Assembly: GCA_031267935.1 (NCBI GenBank)
Contig: JAIRYD010000021.1
Location: forward strand, 1-36,646
DNA: 36,646 bases
Origin: Tannerella sp.
Lineage (GTDB): Bacteria; Bacteroidota; Bacteroidia; Bacteroidales; Tannerellaceae
Direction: 5' to 3'
This document shows positions 25,872 through 34,288 of this stretch, in pieces. The notes below the pieces were generated by a model. That model was not told the origin of the DNA, did not search any database, and worked only from the letters and a program-made list of their open reading frames with translations. The position numbers and the translations under genes are program-made. How positions within the stretch are numbered: position 1 is the first letter of the stretch; each line of letters begins with the position of its first letter.

Positions 25872-27173
25872 TCACTCCCCCCTCTTCTTCGTCTTCCCGT
25901 TCTGTTTCTCGAACATCGCCAGTTCCTTCTGCAGCATCTCGATCTCCTCCGACTGATTCTTTATCATCGTCAGCAGCGAATTAAGCTCTTCATTGTCGAC
26001 GGACGAAGGATATTGCGCCTCGACGCGCAGAATGAAGTCCGAAAGCACGTTCATGTAATTGTTGAACGCATCGTACGGATTGTCGTACGGACTGAACATA
26101 TTGAAGTGCTTCGTATTCATGTAGTAAAAATGATCGCTGCTCTGCAGGTAGAGCCAGTCCTGCCTGATGCGGCGATCTTCGCACAGGCGAACGCGTTCGC
26201 TGATCTCGTTGATCTTGCGAAACGCTTCCTGCTGCAGAATGTTGCCCAGCCACGAGCTGCAATCCTTCTCCTCGTCGACCCACGACATCGGATAGGGCAC
26301 GGAAACCGTATCGACAGGCTTGTGGGCATCGAAAATCTCGGAAGGAAGCGCAAAGGCGACGTTGCTTTTCGCGGCGAACTGCGGCAGCGCGCGGAAGAAG
26401 TCGAAGATTCCCGTTTCGGCGCCCTGCATGGAGCCGAGCACTTCGTAGTTCATGAAGAGGCTGAAGACGTGTTCCGGCTCGGGCGTGGAAGCGATCCACG
26501 AGATATACTTGTCGGCCGTCAGCGGATACTCGTTCCACGAATAATTGCTGAAACGCAGGGCGAGATCTTCGCTGAAACGGTTGTTCTTGAGCAGTAGTTT
26601 CAACTGGGGATGCACGACGGACGCGTAGACGTAGTTCGCGCTTTTCCAGCCGAGCACGTGTTTCGCCCCTTCGGTGAGCATACCCTTGAAACCCATCTTC
26701 CAGACAAGCTCGGAGATATCGTCGGAATAAATCAGTTCCGTATTTCTGAACACTTTGGGGCGGATGCCGAAGAGCGAATGCATCTTGTCGACATGCTTCC
26801 TCACCTCTTCGCGAAACTCGTCCGCGTCGCCCAGCGAAGCCAGCGAATGGGCGTAGGTCTCGGTCAGAAACTCCACGCATCCCGTCTGCGCCAGTTCCCT
26901 GAAACTGTCGAGCGCCTCGGGCGAATAGATTTCCATCTGTTCCGCAGCCGTGCCCGAGATGGAAAAGGCCACCTTGAACCGTCCCTCGCTCGCACGTATC
27001 ATCTCCTTGATGGTACGGTTGGCCGGAAGGTAGCATTTCTCCGCAATGCGACGGAATATTTCTTCATTCTGAAAGTCGTCGTAATAATAATGACTGTTGC
27101 CGATGTCGAAAAAACGGTATCGTCTCAGACGAAACGGCTGATGTATCTGAAAATAAAAGCAGATTGTTTTCAT
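25872..27173 (-). CDS. GH57 family alpha-amylase-like protein
   Basis: 433 residues, cytoplasmic, no signal peptide. GH57 marks are FQIHQPFRL at the N-terminus (HQP 11-13) and VFRNTELIYSDD with the candidate nucleophile E146. The block where I expect the catalytic Asp (a form like MDYETFG) reads FMNYEVLG, with Asn at 242. The last 40 residues (about 390-430) form a charged coiled coil (LLTMIKNQSEEIEMLQKELAMFEKQ). Enzymes of this family cut or transfer alpha-glucans. The gene stands third in a cluster with a debranching enzyme and a glycogen-synthase-type glycosyltransferase, the same trio I recall from Bacteroides. The Asn leaves activity uncertain. Confidence 0.88.
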   Translation of the reverse strand: MKTICFYFQIHQPFRLRRYRFFDIGNSHYYYDDFQNEEIFRRIAEKCYLPANRTIKEMIRASEGRFKVAFSISGTAAEQMEIYSPEALDSFRELAQTGCVEFLTETYAHSLASLGDADEFREEVRKHVDKMHSLFGIRPKVFRNTELIYSDDISELVWKMGFKGMLTEGAKHVLGWKSANYVYASVVHPQLKLLLKNNRFSEDLALRFSNYSWNEYPLTADKYISWIASTPEPEHVFSLFMNYEVLGSMQGAETGIFDFFRALPQFAAKSNVAFALPSEIFDAHKPVDTVSVPYPMSWVDEEKDCSSWLGNILQQEAFRKINEISERVRLCEDRRIRQDWLYLQSSDHFYYMNTKHFNMFSPYDNPYDAFNNYMNVLSDFILRVEAQYPSSVDNEELNSLLTMIKNQSEEIEMLQKELAMFEKQNGKTKKRGE

Positions 27174-27194
27174 AGCATATATTGTTTCTTTGGT

Positions 27195-28454
27195 TTAATG
27201 TAATACACTCTCGTAGACACGGCGCACCTTCTGCCCTGCATATTCCCACTTGAGGCCGTTGACCTCCTTCAGCCCCTCTTCGCGCAGAAAGGCATGCAGG
27301 CGCGGGTAGGAGATGAGACCGTAGATGGCATCGGCGAGCGCCTCGATATCCCAGTAATCGACCTTGATGGCATAGTCGAGAATCTCGGCGCAACCCGACT
27401 GGCGCGAGATGATGGAGGGCACGCCACACTGCATGGCCTCGAGCGGCGAGATGCCGAAAGGCTCCGACACGGAGGGCATGACGTAGACGTCGCTGGCCTT
27501 GAATATTTCGTACACCTGCTTGCCCTTCATAAATCCGGTGAAGTGGAACCGGTCGGAGATGTTGCGCGCCGCCGCCAGGCGTATCATGCGGTCCGTCATG
27601 TCGCCGTTGCCGGCCATGACGAAGCGCACGTTGCGTGTCTTTTGCAGCACTTTCCAGGCTGCTTCGACAAAATATTCGGGACCTTTCTGCATCGTAATCC
27701 GTCCGAGAAAAGTCACGATCTTGTCCGTCACGCCGCGCTTGTCCGGAATGGCGAGAATCTCCTTGCCGAGCGGCTCGACGGCGTTGTGTACGGTGATGAC
27801 CTTGGACGGGTTTTGATGATATTTTTCGATGACGGTCTGTCGCGTCAGGTTGCTGACGGTGATGATCCGGTCGGCATAATCCATGCCGTTTTTCTCGATG
27901 TGGTAGACGTCGGGGTTCACTTTTCCGCGGCTGCGGTCGTAGTCGGTCGCATGCACGTGGACGACGAGCGGCCGGCCGCTGACCATTTTCGTATGAATGC
28001 CGGCCGGATACGTGAGCCAGTCGTGTGCGTGAATGACGTCGTACTGTTCCGTGCGCGCGATGACGCCTGCCACGATGGAATAGTTGTTGATTTCTTCCAG
28101 CAGGTTGTCGGGATATCGGCCCGAAAATTCGATACAGCCCAGGTCGTTCACGTGGCGGTAGCTGAAGTCGTCGTAGATATGATCGCGCAGTGCGAAATAT
28201 TTTGCCGTCTCCATGAATCGGGACAGTCTTTCGGACACGTAGTCGTAGCTCACGTCGCGCCATACCACCGGGGTGTTGCATGCGCCGACGATTTTCAGGA
28301 AGCTCTGGTCTTCGTCGCCCCACGGACGGGGCATGACGAACGTGATCTCCATGTCGGACTGCATCGACATGCCCTTGATTAAACCGAAACTGGCCGTACC
28401 CAGTCCTCCCAGGATATGCGGAGGAAATTCCCATCCGTACATTAGTGCTTTCAT
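27195..28454 (-). CDS. GT4 glycosyltransferase, glycogen synthase type
   Basis: 419 residues with a GT-B fold. The N-terminal lobe starts MKALMYGWEFPPHILGGLGTASFGL, with the glycine-rich acceptor loop. DVIHAHDWLTYPAG and VHVHATDYDRSRG are typical of glycogen or starch synthase-like enzymes. The C-terminal lobe has FLGRITMQKGPEYFVEAA and the nucleotide-sugar motif EPFGISPLEAM, with the two conserved glutamates. It probably transfers glucose from ADP- or UDP-glucose to an alpha-1,4-glucan in the cytoplasm. It lies 18 bases after the debranching enzyme and 21 before the GH57 gene, so all three are probably one transcript. Confidence 0.88.
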   Translation of the reverse strand: MKALMYGWEFPPHILGGLGTASFGLIKGMSMQSDMEITFVMPRPWGDEDQSFLKIVGACNTPVVWRDVSYDYVSERLSRFMETAKYFALRDHIYDDFSYRHVNDLGCIEFSGRYPDNLLEEINNYSIVAGVIARTEQYDVIHAHDWLTYPAGIHTKMVSGRPLVVHVHATDYDRSRGKVNPDVYHIEKNGMDYADRIITVSNLTRQTVIEKYHQNPSKVITVHNAVEPLGKEILAIPDKRGVTDKIVTFLGRITMQKGPEYFVEAAWKVLQKTRNVRFVMAGNGDMTDRMIRLAAARNISDRFHFTGFMKGKQVYEIFKASDVYVMPSVSEPFGISPLEAMQCGVPSIISRQSGCAEILDYAIKVDYWDIEALADAIYGLISYPRLHAFLREEGLKEVNGLKWEYAGQKVRRVYESVLH

Positions 28455-28472
28455 GTTTGTATCCTTCTCTTT

Positions 28473-30407
28473 TTATTCGACATCATATATTCTTATCTTG
28501 TCAATCACCTGCAGGACGGCCGCGATGCTCGTCAGGAACGAGAAGGCGCCGCGCGCCGCAAACGGCGGGTTGCCGTCGAACACTTCGGAGAGGGTGCCGA
28601 TGCAGTGGTGCGAGATTTCTTCTTCGAGGCTGATCAGCATCCGCTCGGCAAACGAAACGCCGCTCTGTTTGAGCAGATCGAGGTATGCCGTCAGATACAT
28701 CCCTAACAGCCACGGCCATGCCGCTCCCTGATGGTATGCCAGGTCGCGTTCGTACTGCGAGCCGGAGCAGTCCGGATGGTAGCCGTTGCTTTTGGGGCTG
28801 AGCGAGCGCAGTCCTTTCGGGGTGAGCAGTTCCTTGGTGACGATGTCGAGCGCCGCCCTTTTTTGCGCGCGCGAGAGCGGCGAGTAGGGGCAGGCCAGCG
28901 CGATGACCATGTTGGGACGTACGCTCCAGTCGCGTGTGCTGCCGTCCACGTAGTCGAACAGGTAGTTGTGTTCGTTCACGAACGTGGCCGGAAACGACGC
29001 GTTCAGTTCCCGGATCAGCCGTTCGGTTTCCCGCGTCCCGCCGTTCAATTCCTGCGCAAAGCAGAGCGCATTATACCACAGCGCATTGTGTTCGACGATA
29101 AACCCGGAGCGCGGGATGACCGGCCGGCCGTTCGCCATGGAGTTCATCCATGTGACGGGCTTGTGACGGCCGTCGCAGTAGAGCAGTCCGTCGTAGGCAA
29201 GTTTCATGTTGGGATGCTTTTGGGCGATGATGTAGTCGATGATTTCGCGCACCAGCTCGCCATACAGCGTCCGCGTTTCGTCCGGGCCCTTTTTCAGTCC
29301 GAACTGCTGTACGCACCATACGGCCCAGAGCAGCACGTCCGGTTCGTTGAGTTCGCGGATGACCTTGTCCGGCATTCCGTCGTGCATGAAGGTGCGCAGT
29401 GCGGGGACGGCCGTGTTCATCAGCTGGCGGTACATGTCTTCTTCGCCGATGCAGAGCGTAGCGCCAGGCATGGCGATGAACATGTCGCGTGCGCGTACCT
29501 TAAACCAGGGGTAACCGGCCAGCAGGTAGACGTTCGCGCCGTTGTTGGGGCGGTAGGCCAGCTGGTGTACCGAATTTTTCAGGCAGTTGAAGAAACTCGA
29601 CCGGGGTGTGCGTTCCTTCACTTCGTCCTCGAACTGTCCGGGCAGCAGTGTCAGTCCTCGCCGCTGGATGTCGCCCGCGCAGAAGATGATGCTCTCGTGT
29701 CGGCGGATGGGCAGTTCGAAATAGCCCGGCACGAGCAGGTCTTCCTTGTATTCGTATCCGCGTTCCTGTTCTTTCGGATATTCGATGTTGTTGTACCAGT
29801 AAGGCTCGTACACGAATCGCGGTTTTTTGTTGAACTGCATGTACAGGTCGGGATAGCCTTCGTAGAGGCACATCCTGATGCCGTTGGGCACTTCGTGATA
29901 CGACAGGTTGGCGAAGTCGTTGGCGTGCGAAAGATCCCTGACGCTGCGGAAGGCAAGGAAGGGACGGAAGCGGAGCGTCGTGGCCGAATGTGCCTCCAGC
30001 AGCGTATACTTGATCAGGATCTGATTGTCCGTCTTCGAAAAAATCTTTTCCTTGGCAAGCACTACGCCGCCGACGCGGTAGACCGTGTGCGGCACCACAT
30101 CCATCGTGTATTCGCGGACATACTTGTGTCCGTTCGGACTGAAATTGTTGCCTTCATACTTGTGGAGGCCGAGGTTGAACGCTGCGCCGTGCTGGATCAC
30201 CGTTTCGTCGAGCGACGAGAGCAGGACATGGTTTTCGTCGTCGAGTCCCGGCACGGGCATCACCAGCACGCCATGATACTTCCGTGTATTGCAATCCACG
30301 ATCGTCGTGCAGTGATACGCGCCCTTGCGGTTCGTCCTGAGCACTTCTCGAAGAAGAGACTCTTCGAGATTTATCAACATTGTTTTATCAAACTTAAGGT
30401 AACTCAT
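28473..30407 (-). CDS. Glycogen debranching enzyme (GH133-type)
   Basis: 644 residues, cytoplasmic. The N-terminal beta domain (about 1-260) contains NRKGAYHCTTIVDCNTRKYHGVLV. The C-terminal six-hairpin domain has the block LLAGYPWFKVRARDMFIAMPG and then LLWAVWCVQQFG, YDGLLYCDG and GRPVIPRSGFIVEHNALWYNAL. The late AYHQGAAWPWLLGMYLTAYL is also typical. The product would remove alpha-1,6 branches during glycogen turnover. It is the first gene of a four-gene run and has a good promoter 58 bases upstream. No transport or regulatory gene is included. Confidence 0.9.
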   Translation of the reverse strand: MSYLKFDKTMLINLEESLLREVLRTNRKGAYHCTTIVDCNTRKYHGVLVMPVPGLDDENHVLLSSLDETVIQHGAAFNLGLHKYEGNNFSPNGHKYVREYTMDVVPHTVYRVGGVVLAKEKIFSKTDNQILIKYTLLEAHSATTLRFRPFLAFRSVRDLSHANDFANLSYHEVPNGIRMCLYEGYPDLYMQFNKKPRFVYEPYWYNNIEYPKEQERGYEYKEDLLVPGYFELPIRRHESIIFCAGDIQRRGLTLLPGQFEDEVKERTPRSSFFNCLKNSVHQLAYRPNNGANVYLLAGYPWFKVRARDMFIAMPGATLCIGEEDMYRQLMNTAVPALRTFMHDGMPDKVIRELNEPDVLLWAVWCVQQFGLKKGPDETRTLYGELVREIIDYIIAQKHPNMKLAYDGLLYCDGRHKPVTWMNSMANGRPVIPRSGFIVEHNALWYNALCFAQELNGGTRETERLIRELNASFPATFVNEHNYLFDYVDGSTRDWSVRPNMVIALACPYSPLSRAQKRAALDIVTKELLTPKGLRSLSPKSNGYHPDCSGSQYERDLAYHQGAAWPWLLGMYLTAYLDLLKQSGVSFAERMLISLEEEISHHCIGTLSEVFDGNPPFAARGAFSFLTSIAAVLQVIDKIRIYDVE

Positions 30408-30464
30408 AGGCTGCCTGTTTTTTTATTTATCGGTTCTTAAATATGTGTTTCCAAAATCGCCTAC

Positions 30465-30496
30465 CAAACATACGAACAAGTTTTTGATAAATCAAA
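30465..30496 (-). promoter_or_regulatory. Promoter of the glycogen operon
   Basis: On the minus strand TTTG (30493-30496) is followed after exactly 20 bases by TATGTTTG (30465-30472), both elements matching the Bacteroidota consensus. The start codon of the debranching enzyme is at 30407. Confidence 0.75.
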
Positions 30497-30760
30497 TATT
30501 TTCGCATTATTTTTTGTGAAAAGATGTGTTTTTTGATGCGTCATAAATATAATAGTCTGGAATGCAGCAGTGTTTCATCGCGTCTTTGCGACGGAGGAAG
30601 CGCTCCGACGGGCAGAGGTCCGAGTGGATTCCTTCGTGGCTAAGCGATTCGCTTCTCACCGTGTTGAGTTGCGCGAGGTATCATTTGCGGGCGTATGAAT
30701 GTTTTTCATCATCCCTGTTCTCAAAAACAGCAACCGGAATGTGTTAATAATGCGATTTCA
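30497..30760. other. Intergenic stretch with no recognisable feature
   Basis: Between the glycogen promoter and the susC leader promoter. It is AT-rich near 30500-30560 and GC-richer after 30590. One 61-codon frame exists (from 30562) but has no protein-like character. I saw no tRNA fold, strong hairpin or repeat. Confidence 0.5.
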
Positions 30761-30793
30761 TTTGCAAAAATATGAAATTATGTGCTATCTTTG
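30761..30793 (+). promoter_or_regulatory. Promoter of the susC leader
   Basis: TTTG (30761-30764), then 21 bases, then TATCTTTG (30786-30793), which is a close match to the Bacteroidota consensus. Transcription should start near 30800, leaving a leader of almost 390 nt before the susC start codon. No second promoter fits between the terminator at 31105-31152 and susC. Confidence 0.7.
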
Positions 30794-30834
30794 CAGGCCG
30801 TAATTATAAATGCGAGAATAAACTTTATCTAAAC

Positions 30835-31026
<192 letters not shown>

Positions 31027-31064
31027 TAATATATGTAAGTCAATTAAAAAAATATTTTCAGGTC

Positions 31065-31085
31065 TTTTCGACACGCGGTCGAAAT
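31065..31085 (+). other. Leader hairpin before the terminator
   Basis: TTTCGAC (31066-31072) pairs with GTCGAAA (31078-31084) over the loop ACGCG. It lies 20 bases before the susC leader terminator and could pause RNA polymerase or compete with other folds. No antiterminator pairing was identified by eye. Confidence 0.5.
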
Positions 31086-31104
31086 TCCGGAAAGAAAATG
31101 CAAG

Positions 31105-31152
31105 CCTTCGGAAGGACGGACTTTATGTGCCGCCCGTCCGGAGGTTTTTTTT
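31105..31152 (+). terminator. Intrinsic terminator or attenuator in the susC leader
   Basis: GGACGG (31114-31119) pairs with CCGTCC (31134-31139). The stem extends, across a four-base bulge, with CCTTC (31105-31109) against GGAGG (31140-31144) including one G-T pair. Eight T follow at 31145-31152. It lies 34 bases before the susC start, so susC transcription from the leader promoter must read through it. Confidence 0.65.
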
Positions 31153-31186
31153 GTATTCATTTTATTAAATACTTAACTGTCAATCT

Positions 31187-34100
31187 ATGAAAAGAGATTT
31201 TATTTTATCATGTGGACGGGATACATGGCGAAAGGCGCTGTGCCTGGTGTGTATCCTGAGTTGTTCGCTTGCATTGCATGCACAGCAGAAGCGTGTGAGC
31301 GGAAAGGTCGTTGACGCAACCGGCGAAACGGTGATCGGCGCCAACATTCTGGAAAAGGGGACTACCAACGGAATCATCACGGACGTGAACGGGACCTTCT
31401 CCCTGGCCGTTCAGGACAATGCCGTGCTGCAGATTTCCTACATCGGGTACGTCACGCAGGAGATCGCGGTGGGCAACCGGACGACCCTGCAGATCACGCT
31501 CGAGGAAGACTTGCAGGCGCTGGACGAAATCATCGTCGTCGGCTACGGTACGATGAAGAAGAGCGACCTGACGGGCGCCGTCGGCCGTGTGACGATGGAA
31601 GGTACAAGTACGATCCCCAACACGAATCTTGCGCAGGCGCTCTCCGGAGCATCGGCCGGTGTCAGCATCACGCAGAATGCCAATCAGGAAGGTGAAGCGT
31701 CGATCTCGATTCGCGGCAAGACGTCGCTTTCGGCCAACGACAGCCCGCTCATCGTGCTGGACGGCATCATCTACAATGGCTCGATTACCAACATCAGCAT
31801 GAACGACATCGAGTATATCGACATCCTGAAAGATGCCAGCGCGGCGGCCGTCTACGGTTCGCGTTCGGCCAACGGCGTCGTGCTGATCACCACCAAGAAG
31901 GGCAAACAGGGCAAACCGCGTATCTCGTTCAACGCCTACTACGGCGTGCAGGCGCCTTCGAACATCGAGATGAAGGTGATGGACGCAGATCAGTATGCGC
32001 TGCGCCTGACGGACTACTACTACCAGCAGAGTCTGTACACGTGGTACCGGACGAACCCGACGAGCGACGCCGGAAAGCCGGCTTATCCCAATGTTTCCGA
32101 CCGCGCGGTGGTGGCACAGTCGCTTCGCACGCAGGAAGAAAGGGACATGTATCTCAAGGGCGGACAAAACATCGACTGGGTGGATGTGGCGCTGGCCGAC
32201 AATCCCATCATACAGAGCTACGACGCCAGTTTTTCGGGACAGACCGACCGTGTGAACTACTATGCTTCGGTGTCGTATACCGGCGAGGAACGCCTTCGCG
32301 TCAACGACGTGTTCGACCGCTACACGTTCAATACCAAAATCGACGGCAAGCTGACCGACTGGCTTTCGGCAGGGCTGAACGTCAACTATTCGTACCGCGA
32401 CTATTCGGGCGTCGCCGCCAATCTGGACGATGCGCGTAAAATCAGTCCGCTGGCCAATGTGACCAACCCGAACGTGCCCGAATCGGTATATCTGACGGGC
32501 GAGAGCTACATGCCGCACCCGATGCGCGGACTGCTGGTGAGCGACGTCGACCTGCGCAACGAACTCTTCTTCGTGGGGAACGTCAAGGTGGAAGTGCCCT
32601 TTGTGAAGGGACTGACGTACGACTTCAACTATTCCAACACGTATTACAACCGCAAGCGAAACACGTTTTATCCCATCACCACTTCCGACGGCGTAGGCAC
32701 CAACGGCAAGGCGGAGAAAAAACCGGAAGAAACGCGCAGCTGGATCTACAACAACATCGTTTCGTATCAGAACAAATTCGGTGCACACAACATCCAGGCG
32801 ACGTTTCTCTACAGCCGCGAGCAGTATACGGGCGAATCGTATACCTTCCGTTCCGAGTTCTTCGACAATCCCACGCTCGAGTACAACAAGATGGACATGG
32901 GTACGAAGCTGAGCACGTCCGACAACAAGGCATGGCAGGAAACGGGCGTATCGTACATGGGACGCGTCAACTATCAGTTCCATAACCGCTACATGGCAGG
33001 CGCCACCGTTCGCCGCGACGGTTTCTCGGGCTTCGGCGCCAACTCGAAGTTCGTCACGCTGCCTTCGGTATCGTTCGGATGGGTAACCTCCGAAGAGTCT
33101 TTCATGCAGCAGTTGCCGTGGCTCTATCTCAAGCTCCGTCTTTCGTACGGACAGAACGGGAACCAGGGTATCGGCCGTTACAGCAGTCTGGCGCAGATGG
33201 CCACGCAGTCGCACGTCTACGGTTCCACCTCCGTCGTCGGCGTATATCCCAACACGATGGGCAATTCGTCGCTGGCCTGGGAAAAGACGAACTCGTACAA
33301 TGCGGGTATCGACTTCGGCCTCTTCGACCGTCGCATCAGCGGCTCCATCGAACTTTATACGGCACAGACCGACGACGTGCTCGTCAAGCGGCGCATCCCC
33401 TGGTCGTCCGGATACGAAGAGATATGGACCAACATCGGCGGTATAAGCAACAAGGGCGTCGAAATCTCCGTGAACTCGCGCAACGTCGACCTGCAGGATC
33501 TGAAGTGGGACCTGGGCGTTACCTTCACGCTGAACCGCGACAAGATCACCAAGCTCTACGGCGGCGGAAACGATATCGATGAAGGCAACTCGTGGTTCGT
33601 GGGCGAACCGATCCGCTCGATCTACGACTACAAGATGACCGGCGGCCTCTGGACGGAGCAGGATCTGTACTCGGGCAACATCCTCAACGGGTGGTATCCC
33701 GGACAGTACAAGTACTGGGACAAGGACGGCAACGGAAGCATCACTCCCGACGACCGCACCATCGTAGGCAACAAGGCGCCCAACTATGCGTTCAGCATCA
33801 GCAATACGCTGACCTACAAAAACTGGTCGCTCTATTTCTTCATCAACTCCATACAGGGCGGCAACGGTTACTACATGTGGAACAACTACGACTACGTCAA
33901 CGTTTCGTCGCGCTCGGACGACGTGTACCGCATCAACCAGCAGGCCACGCGCCAGTACTGGACGCCGACCAACGGCGTGAACAACGCGACGGGCGTCTAC
34001 AACTCGCCCACCGTCACGAGCGGTATCTACGAAGACCGCAGCTTCGTGCGCCTGCAGGACGTTTCGCTCTCCTACAACTTCGGGCCCAAGGTGCGCAAAG

Positions 34101-34267
34101 CCGTCGGAGGCGCCGAATATCTGCAGCTGTACATCTCGGGAAAAAATCTCTACAACTGGACCAGCTTCTCGTTCTGGGATCCCGAATACCTGTCGGACGA
34201 CACCGGCGACCGCTTTCACCTGCCCTCGACAAGAAGTCTTGTTTTCGGTGTCAAGTTATCATTTTAA
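31187..34267 (+). CDS. SusC/RagA-type TonB-dependent outer membrane transporter
   Basis: 1026 residues. The signal peptide (about 1-33) is followed by a carboxypeptidase-regulatory-like beta domain (about 37-112, VSGKVVDATGETVIGANILEKGTTNGIITDVNG). Next come the SusC-specific stretch DEIIVVGYGTMKKSDLTGAVG and a plug domain with SIRGKTSL, PLIVLDGI and DIEYIDILKDASAAAVYGSRSANGVVLITTKKG. A 22-strand type barrel completes the protein, ending RSLVFGVKLSF. It has no N-terminal STN signalling domain, so it is not a FecA-type sensor. With the SusD protein it would import a glycan or peptide using TonB energy; the substrate is unknown because no glycoside hydrolase accompanies it. Its long leader with a microsatellite and terminator is unusual. 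Confidence 0.95.
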   Translation: MKRDFILSCGRDTWRKALCLVCILSCSLALHAQQKRVSGKVVDATGETVIGANILEKGTTNGIITDVNGTFSLAVQDNAVLQISYIGYVTQEIAVGNRTTLQITLEEDLQALDEIIVVGYGTMKKSDLTGAVGRVTMEGTSTIPNTNLAQALSGASAGVSITQNANQEGEASISIRGKTSLSANDSPLIVLDGIIYNGSITNISMNDIEYIDILKDASAAAVYGSRSANGVVLITTKKGKQGKPRISFNAYYGVQAPSNIEMKVMDADQYALRLTDYYYQQSLYTWYRTNPTSDAGKPAYPNVSDRAVVAQSLRTQEERDMYLKGGQNIDWVDVALADNPIIQSYDASFSGQTDRVNYYASVSYTGEERLRVNDVFDRYTFNTKIDGKLTDWLSAGLNVNYSYRDYSGVAANLDDARKISPLANVTNPNVPESVYLTGESYMPHPMRGLLVSDVDLRNELFFVGNVKVEVPFVKGLTYDFNYSNTYYNRKRNTFYPITTSDGVGTNGKAEKKPEETRSWIYNNIVSYQNKFGAHNIQATFLYSREQYTGESYTFRSEFFDNPTLEYNKMDMGTKLSTSDNKAWQETGVSYMGRVNYQFHNRYMAGATVRRDGFSGFGANSKFVTLPSVSFGWVTSEESFMQQLPWLYLKLRLSYGQNGNQGIGRYSSLAQMATQSHVYGSTSVVGVYPNTMGNSSLAWEKTNSYNAGIDFGLFDRRISGSIELYTAQTDDVLVKRRIPWSSGYEEIWTNIGGISNKGVEISVNSRNVDLQDLKWDLGVTFTLNRDKITKLYGGGNDIDEGNSWFVGEPIRSIYDYKMTGGLWTEQDLYSGNILNGWYPGQYKYWDKDGNGSITPDDRTIVGNKAPNYAFSISNTLTYKNWSLYFFINSIQGGNGYYMWNNYDYVNVSSRSDDVYRINQQATRQYWTPTNGVNNATGVYNSPTVTSGIYEDRSFVRLQDVSLSYNFGPKVRKAVGGAEYLQLYISGKNLYNWTSFSFWDPEYLSDDTGDRFHLPSTRSLVFGVKLSF

Positions 34268-34288
34268 CAAACAATAAATTCAACGGAT

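Noticed and set aside
30590-30680. Possible tRNA or small RNA
   Set aside because: Short GC-rich words suggested a fold, but no cloverleaf or T-arm sequence could be drawn.
30562-30747. 61-codon frame before the susC leader
   Set aside because: Ser, Arg and Cys-rich translation without a promoter or start context; probably chance.
31208-34219. 1003-codon minus-strand frame opposite susC
   Set aside because: A shadow of the susC codons with Val, Asp and Arg-rich low-complexity translation.
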